A DNA stretch of 21,887 nucleotides, from positions 1 to 21,887 of the forward strand of contig CAUZFM010000045.1 in the NCBI GenBank assembly GCA_963579235.1. The letters are read 5' to 3'. The notes below the pieces were generated by a model that did not search any database, was not told the origin of the DNA, and was given only the letters and a program-made list of their open reading frames with translations. Below are positions 14,375-21,887 of the stretch, piece after piece (the first letter of the stretch is position 1; each line of letters starts with the position of its first letter). Position numbers and translations under genes: made by a program. The DNA comes from UBA1149 sp963579235 (lineage in GTDB: Bacteria > Desulfobacterota > Binatia > UBA1149).

Positions 14375-14404
14375 TTGCCCCCCTCCCGGTTGGACTGCTA
14401 GACT
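14375..14404 (+). promoter_or_regulatory. Possible promoter for the TPR-mazG gene pair
   Basis: TTGCCC (14375-14380) and TAGACT (14399-14404) are 18 bp apart, and the -10-like box is preceded by TG one base away (extended -10 form). The start of the TPR gene is about 55 bp further on. Matches are partial and found by eye. Confidence 0.3.
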
Positions 14405-14459
14405 AATGAGTCGCCTGCCATAAGCCCTCGGCCCCCTACCCGGCGAAAAGAGACCAGCC

Positions 14460-15125
14460 TTGAAGGATCACCACCAAGCCGCCCACTCGCGAGGCGTAGT
14501 GTTTTCAGTCTTGACGACGCTGCTTTGGGCCTCCCTTTTACTGGGGGCCCTGCCCGCCCAGGCCTCCAGCGACGAAGATCCCCTTTACCGCGCTCGCCGC
14601 TACATACGAGCAGCCGAGCTCTGCGATTCAGTACAGTTGAAAGACCGCCTGTATCGCGAAGCGGAAGAACTGGCCAGAGAAGTCCTGCTCGAAAACCCGA
14701 GGGAAGCCGATGCCCACTTTTTGCTGTTTGCCTCGGCTGGCGGCAGGGCCATGGCTAAAGGCCCGGGGCTTTCGACTGTTGTGAAGATGTCGTCCCTCAG
14801 AAGCCACCTCGACACTGCGCTGGAAATAAATCCCCAGCACGCGCACGCTCTGGGCGTGAAAGGTGGCATTTTACTGGGATTGCCCCGACTGCTCGGTGGC
14901 AATCTCGACAAGGCGCTCTCCTATCTCAAGCGCGCGGTTGAACTCAACCCCACCGGCGCCAACACCAGGCTGTCACTAGCCAGGGCTCTACTGAAAAAGG
15001 GCGACCACAACGGGGCCAAACGCAATGCCCAGCTCGCCGGCCACTATGCGTGCCTGACCAGGCGAACCCCGGTACTGGTTGCTGCCGACAAACTCTTGAA
15101 TTCGCTGGACGGCAACTCAACCTGA
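14460..15125 (+). CDS. Exported tetratricopeptide-repeat protein
   Basis: This 221-residue protein has an N-terminal signal peptide: hydrophobic residues about 13-30, with probable cleavage after AQA near residue 35. The mature part is helical, with TPR-like units. The clearest are SHLDTALEINPQHAHALGVK (115-134) and the next copy around ALSYLKRAVELNPTGANTRL, each with the usual Leu/Ala/Asn-Pro spacing, plus a more degenerate unit around 60-85. It should lie in the periplasm or at the outer membrane and act in protein-protein contact; no enzyme motif is seen. The start is a TTG, chosen because it precedes the signal peptide; the ribosome binding site is poor (AAAGAGA). It is 29 nt ahead of mazG on the same strand. 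Confidence 0.82.
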   Translation: MKDHHQAAHSRGVVFSVLTTLLWASLLLGALPAQASSDEDPLYRARRYIRAAELCDSVQLKDRLYREAEELAREVLLENPREADAHFLLFASAGGRAMAKGPGLSTVVKMSSLRSHLDTALEINPQHAHALGVKGGILLGLPRLLGGNLDKALSYLKRAVELNPTGANTRLSLARALLKKGDHNGAKRNAQLAGHYACLTRRTPVLVAADKLLNSLDGNST

Positions 15126-15154
15126 GAACCAAGGCAGCGGACAACGACCCCGCG

Positions 15155-15943
15155 ATGGACACCGGCGATACTTTTGCTCAGCTCGTCCGCCTCATGCACC
15201 GCCTGCGCGCCCCAGGCGGTTGTTCCTGGGACGCAGAGCAGACCCACGAGTCGCTGAAGCCCTACTTCGTCGAGGAAACTTACGAAGCTCTCGAAGCCAT
15301 CGATTCGGGCTCCGACCTGGAACTGCAGGAAGAACTCGGCGACGTCCTGCTCCAGGTTCTTTTCCATTCTGAAATCGCAGGAGAGAGACGGGCTTTCACA
15401 ATCAATGACGTAGTGGAAAGCTTGAGCTCAAAGCTCATTCGGCGACATCCCCATGTCTTTGCAGACGGCGACGCTGAAACCCCCGAAGAAGTCGCCCGCA
15501 ACTGGGCCCGTCTCAAACTTGAAGAGCGAAAAGCCTCAGCCGCCGCGGGTCAGCAGCCTTCGGTTATCGACGGGGTTCCAGCCGCACTTCCCACCCTGCT
15601 CAAGGCCCATCGCCTGGGAGAAAAGGCCGCGGGCGGCGGCTTTGACCGGGCGAGCGCGGACGATATGCGCTCGCAGGTCGACAAGGGGCTCACGCGCCTG
15701 GATGCCGCCCTTACCGCCGACGACGACCAGCAAAGCGAGCTTGTCATAGGCGAGCTACTGTTATCGCTCGTCAACCTTTCCCGCAAAATCGGTGTAAACG
15801 CAGACACGGCGCTAGCCGGGGGCCTGCGTTTATTTGAAAAGCGCTTCCGACTCTTCGAAAAACGTTTTGCCGGCCGCGAAGTCAGCGATATCGCCGCGGG
15901 CGAACTGGAAAACGCCTGGAAGAAACCCGACGATCAGGGTTGA
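15155..15943 (+). CDS. mazG: Nucleoside triphosphate pyrophosphohydrolase MazG
   Basis: MazG hydrolyses NTPs to NMP and PPi, clearing abnormal nucleotides and, in E. coli, tempering the stringent response. With ATG at 15155 the protein is 262 residues, like E. coli MazG; a longer frame back to 15050 overlaps the TPR gene and is rejected. The first domain has GGCSWDAEQTHESL (21-34) and metal-binding acidic clusters VEETYEALE (39-47) and EELGDVLLQ (59-67). A second, degenerate repeat spans about 145-220, with ELLLSLVNLSRKIGV. The C-terminus contains an exact tandem repeat RLFEKRF at 225-231 and 232-238, encoded by different synonymous codons. The last 10 nt overlap the convergent murJ gene. Confidence 0.93.
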   Translation: MDTGDTFAQLVRLMHRLRAPGGCSWDAEQTHESLKPYFVEETYEALEAIDSGSDLELQEELGDVLLQVLFHSEIAGERRAFTINDVVESLSSKLIRRHPHVFADGDAETPEEVARNWARLKLEERKASAAAGQQPSVIDGVPAALPTLLKAHRLGEKAAGGGFDRASADDMRSQVDKGLTRLDAALTADDDQQSELVIGELLLSLVNLSRKIGVNADTALAGGLRLFEKRFRLFEKRFAGREVSDIAAGELENAWKKPDDQG

Positions 15944-17625
15944 CGAGGACCTGAACGGACGCGATCTATCATGGAGCGCGTGACCTCGCTTCCCAGCAAA
16001 AACGACACCACCATGTAGCAAACGCCACCGGTGGCCACCAACAACGGCAACGCCGTTAAGGCCCCCCCCGGCAGCTGGACGACCAAGGGCTTCGCGGTAG
16101 CGAGCATCGCGCCCATCACCGCAGTGGCCACGAGTTGAACCATCAACTCGCGGTTGATAATCCGTCGGCCAAAACCTGGAAACTGCCGGACTACAAAAAA
16201 GAAAAGGACCGCCGCGTTGCATATTGAAGCCAGCGCCGCCCCGAGGGCGAGGCCTGCGTGGTCGAAGTCTGCCACGCCCATGAACTCGACCGCGCCGGCC
16301 AGGGCCTGCCCTGCCCACCAGTCCACGGGCCTGACGGCAGGCCCCATGAAAGCGACGTCGAAAACTACGTTGGCCACCAGGGCGACGACGGCCGCAATTA
16401 CCGGCAGCAATGGTTTTTTCATGGCGTAGAACACGTTGACGAGCACCCGGACTGAAGCCACGCCCAGTAGTCCCAAGCTGCTCGCGCGCAGTGCCAGCGC
16501 AGTGGCCGCGGTGTCAGCGGGAGTAAACTGCCCGCGCTCAAAAAGAGCCCCCACTATCTCCGGGGCCAGCAGCCACATAGCCAGGGACGCGGGAATACAC
16601 AGCGACCACGCCATTTGCAGCGACCAGGCCAGGCTAGCTACCATGCCCCGGGTATCGCCGGCCGCCGCCTGCACGCTCAATCGCGGTAGCGCAGCTGTTC
16701 CTATGGCGACGGCGATGATGCCCAGGGGAAACTCAAATATTCGATCCGCGTACCAGAGCCAGGATACGCTGCCCTCCTGGAGCACAGAGGCCAGGATGGT
16801 CGATACCAGCACGTTGAACTGGTAGACCGCTGCGCCAAAAACCGCGGGGCCCAGGAGCACACCGACCTGCCTGACAGCCGGGTGGGTCGGCCGCCAGGAA
16901 GGCACTGGGTTTATCCCCTCCTTCAGCAGCGGCTTGATCTGTACAGCGAACTGGAAGAACCCGCCGACGAGGACCCCCACGACCAGGGCCATCACCGCTG
17001 GTACAAGACTTCCGGCCAAGGTAACCGCGGCGATGATAATGCTGATATTCAAGAGCACCGGGCCGGTGGCGGGTGCCGTAAAGCGGCGATAGGAATGTAA
17101 GGCCCCCATGGCCCAAGCGGCCATCCCTACCAGTAACAAGTACGGGAACAGCCCCCTGGTAAGCGCCACCGCCAGTTCGAACTGGCCCGCATCGGCCGAG
17201 AAACCCGGGGCAAAAACCGAGACCACTTCATCGGCAAAGAAGACCCCAGTCAGCGTCAAGAGAACCAGCCCTAGCAACGCGGCACCGCCCACAGCAGCTA
17301 TGGCGCGATTGCCCTCAAACCTCCCCTGCCTGGCGATAATTCCACTGAAGACGGGAACGAAGGCGATGCTTGCGGCCCCTTCGGCAGCTACACGGCGAAA
17401 CAGATTGGGGATGCGAAAGGCGACGAAAAACGCGTCCATCCCTCCAGAAGCCCCAAAAAGACCACCCAGAACGATATCCCGCGCAAGACCGGATACCCGG
17501 CTCACCGCCGTCAGTGCCCCCACCCTGACAGCGCCGCCTGCTATTTCGCCCGCAGCGTCGCTCACCGCCTCGCCGCTGGGTTGACCGGAACCGTCGCGCT
17601 TGTTAATGTCTGCGATTCCGGTCAT
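15934..17625 (-). CDS. murJ: Lipid II flippase MurJ
   Basis: MurJ, a MOP-superfamily membrane protein with about 14 helices, flips undecaprenyl-linked peptidoglycan precursor (lipid II) to the periplasmic side. The 563 residues show SRVSGLARD (42-50), NLFRRVAAEGAASIAFVPVF (74-93), ADRIFEFPLG (293-302), LFERGQF (361-367) and VNVFYAMKKPLLP, all in the expected order. The arginines and acidic residues of these motifs line the central cavity. An N-terminal hydrophilic extension of about 30 residues and a loop around 428-458 (GPAVRPVDWWAGQ onward) are longer than in E. coli MurJ (511 aa). It is divergent from rpsT and overlaps mazG tail to tail by 10 nt. Confidence 0.94.
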   Translation of the reverse strand: MTGIADINKRDGSGQPSGEAVSDAAGEIAGGAVRVGALTAVSRVSGLARDIVLGGLFGASGGMDAFFVAFRIPNLFRRVAAEGAASIAFVPVFSGIIARQGRFEGNRAIAAVGGAALLGLVLLTLTGVFFADEVVSVFAPGFSADAGQFELAVALTRGLFPYLLLVGMAAWAMGALHSYRRFTAPATGPVLLNISIIIAAVTLAGSLVPAVMALVVGVLVGGFFQFAVQIKPLLKEGINPVPSWRPTHPAVRQVGVLLGPAVFGAAVYQFNVLVSTILASVLQEGSVSWLWYADRIFEFPLGIIAVAIGTAALPRLSVQAAAGDTRGMVASLAWSLQMAWSLCIPASLAMWLLAPEIVGALFERGQFTPADTAATALALRASSLGLLGVASVRVLVNVFYAMKKPLLPVIAAVVALVANVVFDVAFMGPAVRPVDWWAGQALAGAVEFMGVADFDHAGLALGAALASICNAAVLFFFVVRQFPGFGRRIINRELMVQLVATAVMGAMLATAKPLVVQLPGGALTALPLLVATGGVCYMVVSFLLGSEVTRSMIDRVRSGPRQP

Positions 17626-17708
17626 CTCGGGGCCTGCTTACAGGGCCGTTCGAGTTCACGGCAGAAGCCGTTTTCTCCGAGGGAGCCCATTTCGCTAGAG
17701 GAGTCATA
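17626..17708. promoter_or_regulatory. Divergent murJ/rpsT intergenic region with a small leader hairpin
   Basis: The 83 bp between the two starts must hold promoters for both genes, but none is clear. On the plus strand ACGGC-AGAA-GCCGT (17658-17671) forms a 5-bp stem with a tetraloop followed by TTTTCT, a small attenuator- or terminator-like element in the probable rpsT leader. AGAGGAG at 17697-17703 is the rpsT ribosome binding site, 5 nt ahead of its GTG. Confidence 0.4.
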
Positions 17709-17978
17709 GTGGCAAACCACAAATCAGCACTGAAGCGTCACCGTCAGTCTTTACGCCGCCGCACCGCCAATCGTGTGGTTCGTAGCCGTATCGGAACGGT
17801 TGTTCGCCGCCTGCGCGATGCCATCGCCGCCGGCGACTCGGATACTGCCAAGCGCGAGCTGGTAGCGGCAGAAAGTATACTGGGTAAAGCAGCCGGCAAA
17901 GGGGTGCTCCACCGCTCGGCCGCCTCGCGGCAGACGTCCCGCCTCGCTCGACAGGTCGCCAGGCTCTCAGGCAACTAG
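17709..17978 (+). CDS. rpsT: 30S ribosomal protein S20
   Basis: This 89-residue, very basic helical protein begins MANHKSALKRHRQSLRRR, the diagnostic S20 N-terminus, and has the C-terminal GKAAGKGVLHRSAASRQTSRL segment. S20 binds 16S rRNA early in small-subunit assembly. It starts with GTG behind an AGAGGAG ribosome binding site; non-ATG starts are known for rpsT in other bacteria and are tied to autogenous translational control. It is a monocistronic plus-strand gene between murJ and lptE. No strong intrinsic terminator follows; only a 5-bp stem with 3-nt loop (ACAGC-CCG-GCTGT) lies about 30 nt past the stop. Confidence 0.97.
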   Translation: MANHKSALKRHRQSLRRRTANRVVRSRIGTVVRRLRDAIAAGDSDTAKRELVAAESILGKAAGKGVLHRSAASRQTSRLARQVARLSGN

Positions 17979-18084
17979 TCCCCGACCGCACAGGCCGCGC
18001 TGTGACAGCCCGGCTGTATCCCCCCGGGTGGTGCCCCGCGGCCGTGAGCCGTAGCCTACCAGCGCTCATTTTCCCCCGTAACTC

Positions 18085-18744
18085 TCAGGGCCGTGTTTCT
18101 CCCCGCGAGACTTTCTCCCGGACCTTTTCGACATCATCCAACGGATACACGATCGACAGCGATGACATTACCGCGTCGACCAGGTCTTCCACGAGGCCAT
18201 CGACTGCAGCGGCACGGGTGTAAACACCCAGCTGCACGCCATCAAACTCGGCCAGGTCCCCAGCCGCAACCTTGCGGTCAGCGACAAAAGCCGCACTGCT
18301 GGCCACGATGGCATCACTCACGGCCGGATGGCCTCGCGAAACCGACAAGTCCCTTTCCATCAGTGTGTCCCCGGCCCGGTTCTTCATCAGCGCCCGGACC
18401 TTGAGCGTGGTGTCGTAGTCCAACACTTCGTCGAACTGGTTGAATGCAACCGGCTGGCTCCGGTATCTCGACACTGTGAGCTCAAGAATAGAGTCAGCGC
18501 GAAGCGGCGAGTCGACGACACTGAGACGTCCCTGCCTGCGAAAACGAACCCGCAATTCCCGGCGCAGCTTGTCCGCAAGGACGGGATCGCCCTCGTTGCC
18601 GACAACCTGGGCCACGTAGACACTACGCACAGAATCAGGCAGCGCAGCTCCCGGCCGCAGCACCGTATAACCACAAGCCGACAGCAGTGTTGCCGACACG
18701 CAAACCGCCACGAACAAGAGCACGCGATCAGCCCTGTTGTTCAT
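18085..18744 (-). CDS. lptE: LPS-assembly lipoprotein LptE
   Basis: LptE plugs the LptD beta-barrel that inserts lipopolysaccharide into the outer leaflet. The 219 residues begin with a lipoprotein signal peptide and lipobox LSAC, placing the lipidated Cys at 24, directly followed by GYTVLRPG, the usual CGY(H/T) start of mature LptE. PDSVRSVYVAQ, LADKLRRELRVRF and ADSILELTVSRYRSQPVAF follow the LptE beta-alpha pattern. Sequence conservation in this family is low, so the call rests on the lipobox, fold-like pattern and context. Its ATG overlaps the leuS stop by 4 nt, as in many Proteobacteria where lptE follows leuS. Confidence 0.85.
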   Translation of the reverse strand: MNNRADRVLLFVAVCVSATLLSACGYTVLRPGAALPDSVRSVYVAQVVGNEGDPVLADKLRRELRVRFRRQGRLSVVDSPLRADSILELTVSRYRSQPVAFNQFDEVLDYDTTLKVRALMKNRAGDTLMERDLSVSRGHPAVSDAIVASSAAFVADRKVAAGDLAEFDGVQLGVYTRAAAVDGLVEDLVDAVMSSLSIVYPLDDVEKVREKVSRGETRP

Positions 18745-21203
18745 ATAACCACGTTTACCAGCCGGCCCGGCACAACAACCACTTTGCGGGGATCCGCGCC
18801 ATCGAGGTAAGCAGCGACCCTCGTGTCGGCCAGGGCCAGCCGGCCCAGCTCATCCCTGTCAGTATCGGGTGATACTTGTATCCGGGACCGTATTTTACCG
18901 TTAACCTGCAACACGATTTCTACGCTGTCCCGCAGCAGCGCCGCCTCGTCGTGGACGGGCCAACCCTGTTGGTTCATATCTTCGCTGCCCGTCAGCTCAC
19001 CCCACAGCTCGTTGGCGACGTGCGGCACGAAAGGTCCGAGCAGCAGAAGCACCGTGGCAAGCCCGAAGCGATGAAGTCGTTCGCCATTTGCGAGCGCAGT
19101 AAAATCAACCGACTGGTATTCATTGACCAGCTCCATTATAGCCGCGATAGCGGTGTTGAAGCGCAGGCGTGTCCCTACGTCGCGACCAACTCGTTGAATC
19201 GTTTCGTGCACGAGCCCGCGTAAACGCCGTCCCTCTTCGTCCAGGCTTTCGGGCCCCGGGTCAGAACAGTCACCGCTGGTTTCTTCGGCAGCGGCTATGA
19301 CCTGCCGCCAGACTCTCGATATAAACCGGCTCGCCCCTTCTACTCCCTTCTCGCTCCACTCGAGGTCTTTCTCGGGGGGAGCAGCAAATACCGAGAACAA
19401 GCGCGCGGTGTCGGCCCCGTAACGCTCAATAAGTACATCCGGGTCAACGACGTTGCCCTTCGATTTACTCATCTTGGCACCGTCCTTAATGACCATGCCC
19501 TGGGTCAACAGTTCACCGAAAGGCTCAGACAGGTCCAGCCAACCAAGGTCTCTGAGTACTCGGGTGAAAAACCGGGAGTAGAGAAGATGAAGAACCGCGT
19601 GCTCGACCCCACCAACGTACTGCGAAACGGGTAGCCACTCGGCCACCGCCGCCGGGTCGAAGGGGCGCTGGTCGTCCCCTGCGCTGGTGTAACGAAGAAA
19701 GTACCAGGATGACTCCATGAAGGTGTCCATCGTGTCAGTTTCCCGGCGGGCCTCTCCACCACAACCGGGACATGAAACCTGAACGAACTCGGTCAAAGAC
19801 GCGAGAGGTGATGCCCCGCCTGGGGACATGGCCACGTCCTCCGGCAGGACGACGGGGAGATCCTTTTCGGGCACCGCTACCGTACCGCAACTGTCGCAGT
19901 AGATAACCGGAATCGGACAACCCCAGTACCGTTGCCGCGAAATACCCCAGTCCCTCAACCTGTAGTTGACGACCGCCTTGCCGCGCTGCGTCTCGACGAG
20001 CTGCTTACAGATCCCTTCGCGGGCGTCGCTGCTCACCAACCCGGCAAAATCACCACTGTCGTGGAGTACTCCGTCCTCCACCATGGCCTCGGTCATATCG
20101 GTGGCTACGAGGGGACCACCGGGGGGAGCGATCACCGGCCTCACCGCGAGCCCGTTGGCGCGGGCAAACTCAAAATCTCGCTGATCGTGAGCCGGCACCG
20201 ACATCACCGCGCCGGTCCCGTAACCCATGAGGACGAACCCCCCCAGGAAGACCGGTACTTCTTCACCGTTGACCGGATTGACCGCCCGGCTGCCGGTGTC
20301 AAAACCCTGTTTGCCCTGCGCGCGCTCCACGTTGCTTCGCGAAGCCACGGCATCCACAAATTCCCGGGCCTCTTTCTCGCGTCCCCCGGCTTTGGCCAGC
20401 TTCATCGCCGCTGGATGCTCGGGAGCAATACACACAAAGGTGGCTCCAAAGAGAGTATCAACCCTGGTGGTGAACACCTGCAGCGTTTCACCAAGGGCCG
20501 GCAGTTCAAAAAAGACTTCAACGCCCTCGCTTCGGCCTATCCAGTTGCGCTGCATGGTGAGAACCTTGTCAGGCCACTTGCCCTTGAGCTCTTCCAGGCC
20601 GTCGAGCAGCTCGTCGGCGTAATCGGTAATCTTCAAGAACCACTGGTCAAGCTCGCGGTTGGTTACCGGGCTGTGCCCTCTCCAACAAATATCTCCGTCC
20701 ACCTGCTCGTTGGCGAGCACCGTACCACAGCCTTCGCACCAGTTGACGACCGCGCTTTTTCGGTAGGCAATGCCGCGCTCGAGCATCTGCACAAAAAACA
20801 GTTGCTCCCATCGATAGTAGTCAACATCACAGGTCGCCAGTTCGGTGCCAGGGTAATAACTGAAGCCCAGGCGCCCCAGTTGTTTCTTCATTTCCTCGAT
20901 ATTGGCCCGCGTCCACGAGGCCGGCGCCACGCCCCTCTCGATGGCAGCAGCCTCGGCAGGAAGTCCGAAGGCATCCCAACCCATGGGATGCAAAACCTTG
21001 TGTCCCCGGGCGGCGTGAAAGCGCGCGAGCACGTCGCCGATAGTGTAATTCCGGACGTGCCCCATGTGGATGCGACCGGAGGGGTACGGGAACATCTCGA
21101 GCTGGTAGTATGGCGTGCCATCGCCAGCAGGCTTGAAGCTGTCGTTATCCTGCCAGTGGCGCTGCCACTTCTTCTCGATGACCAAGGGGTCGTAAAACTT
21201 CAC
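18741..21203 (-). CDS. leuS: Leucyl-tRNA synthetase
   Basis: A class I aminoacyl-tRNA synthetase of 820 residues, normal for the bacterial type. The HIGH signature is HMGH (46-49) within YPSGRIHMGHVRNYTIGDV, and KMSKS is at 577-581. The CP1 editing domain has TTRVDTLFGA (245-254) and GYGTGAVMSVPAHDQRDF (about 327-344), including the Asp used in post-transfer editing. Cysteine pairs at 156/159, 436/439 and 478/481 may bind zinc. The C-terminus carries the usual leucine-specific domain (VEIVLQVNGKIRSRI). The start is a GTG that overlaps the nusB TGA by 4 nt, indicating translational coupling. The 475-codon open frame on the opposite strand is a shadow. Confidence 0.97.
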   Translation of the reverse strand: MKFYDPLVIEKKWQRHWQDNDSFKPAGDGTPYYQLEMFPYPSGRIHMGHVRNYTIGDVLARFHAARGHKVLHPMGWDAFGLPAEAAAIERGVAPASWTRANIEEMKKQLGRLGFSYYPGTELATCDVDYYRWEQLFFVQMLERGIAYRKSAVVNWCEGCGTVLANEQVDGDICWRGHSPVTNRELDQWFLKITDYADELLDGLEELKGKWPDKVLTMQRNWIGRSEGVEVFFELPALGETLQVFTTRVDTLFGATFVCIAPEHPAAMKLAKAGGREKEAREFVDAVASRSNVERAQGKQGFDTGSRAVNPVNGEEVPVFLGGFVLMGYGTGAVMSVPAHDQRDFEFARANGLAVRPVIAPPGGPLVATDMTEAMVEDGVLHDSGDFAGLVSSDAREGICKQLVETQRGKAVVNYRLRDWGISRQRYWGCPIPVIYCDSCGTVAVPEKDLPVVLPEDVAMSPGGASPLASLTEFVQVSCPGCGGEARRETDTMDTFMESSWYFLRYTSAGDDQRPFDPAAVAEWLPVSQYVGGVEHAVLHLLYSRFFTRVLRDLGWLDLSEPFGELLTQGMVIKDGAKMSKSKGNVVDPDVLIERYGADTARLFSVFAAPPEKDLEWSEKGVEGASRFISRVWRQVIAAAEETSGDCSDPGPESLDEEGRRLRGLVHETIQRVGRDVGTRLRFNTAIAAIMELVNEYQSVDFTALANGERLHRFGLATVLLLLGPFVPHVANELWGELTGSEDMNQQGWPVHDEAALLRDSVEIVLQVNGKIRSRIQVSPDTDRDELGRLALADTRVAAYLDGADPRKVVVVPGRLVNVVI

Positions 21204-21637
21204 GCCGACTTGCCGTCCTGTTTCTCCAGCAGCTTGCGCTCCGCCGCGACCGAATCGAGAACCCCGTTAACGAACGCCGGGCTGTTGGTGTCACAAAACC
21301 TCTTGGCAACCTCGATTGCTTCGTTTATTACCACCGCCACGGGCGTACCGCCCACGTAAATCATTTCGCCAAGAGCTACCCTGAGCAGGCACAGGTCCAC
21401 ACGCGCGATGCGTCCGATGTCCCAGTTTTCAGCCGCGCCTGAAACCATGGCGTCGAGTTCTTCCTGGTGCTCGAGCGCCGCCGTCGCCAGTTGCGAACCG
21501 TAGCTGCGCACATTCTCACCGGCGGTTGGCAGTTCGGCCCAGAACAGCGCTATGGCCTCGGGCGTGCGCTCACCGCCAAGCTCCACCTGGTAGACAAGCT
21601 GCAAGGCCGCTTCGCGCGCTTTGGTTCGTGCCCCCAT
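21200..21637 (-). CDS. nusB: Transcription antitermination factor NusB
   Basis: NusB binds boxA RNA with NusE/S10 and supports rRNA transcription antitermination. With ATG at 21637 the protein is 145 residues, the usual size. It begins MGARTKAREAALQLVYQVEL, matching the family N-terminus, and contains IGRIARVDLCLLRVALGEM, VVINEAIEVAKRF and SPAFVNGVLDSVA, the diagnostic C-terminal motif. A longer frame to 21721 runs through ribH and is rejected. A GAAGG ribosome binding site overlaps the ribH stop 7 nt upstream, and the nusB stop overlaps leuS. Confidence 0.96.
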   Translation of the reverse strand: MGARTKAREAALQLVYQVELGGERTPEAIALFWAELPTAGENVRSYGSQLATAALEHQEELDAMVSGAAENWDIGRIARVDLCLLRVALGEMIYVGGTPVAVVINEAIEVAKRFCDTNSPAFVNGVLDSVAAERKLLEKQDGKSA

Positions 21638-21644
21638 GCAACCT

Positions 21645-21887
21645 TCAGCCTGCGGCCAACCGACGCATTTCCAGCAACGTGTCGACCGCGCAGACCACCG
21701 CATCGTAGCCCTTGTTACCAAACTCCCCGCCGGCTCTGGCGAGCGCCTGTTCTACGTTGTCGGTCGTGAGCACGCCAAAAGACACGGGCATGTTCTCGTC
21801 CAGTGCGACCCGCTGCACACCAGCAGCGGCCTGGGCACACACGTAGTCAAAATGCGGGGTCTCGCCCCTGATGACAGCCCCCAGGCA
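21645..21887 (-). CDS. ribH: 6,7-dimethyl-8-ribityllumazine synthase, C-terminal part
   Basis: The frame is open from the window edge to TGA at 21647-21645, leaving the last 80 residues. It has CLGAVIRGETPHFDYVC, in which the GET-x-H-F/Y segment carries the catalytic His, then PVSFGVLTTDNVEQALARAG and GNKGYDAVVCAVD, all typical of lumazine synthase. The enzyme condenses the ribityl-aminouracil with the four-carbon dihydroxybutanone phosphate in riboflavin synthesis and assembles into icosahedral or pentameric cages. The ribH-nusB order is common in bacteria. The upstream N-terminal half lies outside the window. Confidence 0.95.
   Translation of the reverse strand, partial: CLGAVIRGETPHFDYVCAQAAAGVQRVALDENMPVSFGVLTTDNVEQALARAGGEFGNKGYDAVVCAVDTLLEMRRLAAG

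Larger units (their letters stand above)
14014..14459. other. Divergent intergenic region without a convincing gene
   Basis: This 446 bp gap separates the minus-strand 126-aa gene from the plus-strand TPR gene. No tRNA, small RNA or recognisable protein is apparent. It contains the strong ribosome binding site of the 126-aa gene (14023-14029), two overlapping hairpins (14100-14149), a perfect palindrome (14196-14211) and a possible plus-strand promoter near 14375-14404. Composition is more mixed than the coding regions around it. Confidence 0.6.

Noticed and set aside
14192..14401. Plus-strand open frame of 69 codons in the 14014-14459 gap
   Set aside because: No ribosome binding site, no recognisable motif, overlaps the palindrome and the possible promoter; more likely chance.
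14321..14459. Possible tRNA or structured RNA in the G/C-rich stretch before the TPR gene
   Set aside because: No cloverleaf with a conserved T-arm could be assembled on either strand.
15050..15154. N-terminal extension of MazG
   Set aside because: It overlaps the end of the TPR gene in another frame and the conserved MazG N-terminus starts just after the ATG at 15155.
17998..18020. Small hairpin after rpsT as an intrinsic terminator
   Set aside because: The stem is 5 bp with a 3-nt loop and is followed by C-rich sequence, not a T-run.
19932..21359. Plus-strand open frame of 475 codons opposite leuS
   Set aside because: It lies fully antisense to leuS, whose motifs are unmistakable; the translation shows no family features and is His/Gly/Arg-rich as expected of a shadow frame in G+C-rich DNA.
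21638..21721. N-terminal extension of NusB
   Set aside because: It runs through the end of ribH; the family N-terminus begins at ATG 21637, which has a ribosome binding site.

Overview
The window reads as a chromosome segment from a G+C-rich, diderm (Gram-negative) bacterium. The outer-membrane lipoprotein LptE, the MurJ flippase and a signal-peptide TPR protein point to two membranes. The gene content fits an uncultured deltaproteobacterial-type lineage (Desulfobacterota, Myxococcota, Binatota or a relative): a split cytochrome b/Rieske complex with a large multihaem cytochrome c, and a ribH-nusB-leuS-lptE block near rpsT and murJ. This placement is inference from gene families. No phage, transposon, CRISPR array or tRNA/rRNA gene was seen.

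Region 1 (1-8648, minus strand) is one long co-directional run. In transcription order it holds an unrecognised acidic two-helix membrane protein, a Rieske Fe-S protein, a b6-type cytochrome b N-terminal subunit, a cytochrome b C-terminal subunit, a 56-residue membrane protein too short for routine ORF calling, an eight-haem membrane-anchored cytochrome c with a long helical domain, an ADP-forming acyl-CoA synthetase, and the N-terminal part of a neurotransmitter:sodium symporter cut by the window edge. The first six probably form a quinol:cytochrome c oxidoreductase (bc-type complex) with lineage-specific extra subunits. This is the most interesting part of the window.

Region 2 (8789-13459) is a purine and one-carbon block. 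A ComF-type phosphoribosyltransferase, purM and purN run on the plus strand. They meet a family-2 glycosyltransferase tail to tail. A GcvR-like double-ACT protein (plus) then meets purU (minus) tail to tail. PurN consumes 10-formyl-THF, PurU hydrolyses it, and GcvR-type proteins control glycine cleavage, so the block links folate-bound C1 flow to purine synthesis.

Region 3 (13460-14459) holds a small protein of unknown function with a strong ribosome binding site. Its leader carries a perfect palindrome and two competing hairpins, and the rest of the roughly 450 bp gap has no gene.

Region 4 (14460-21887) holds a secreted TPR protein and mazG (plus), murJ (minus), rpsT (plus), then on the minus strand the tightly coupled chain ribH-nusB-leuS-lptE, in which three of the genes are joined by 4-nt overlaps. 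No holA lies between lptE and rpsT, although it often accompanies lptE.
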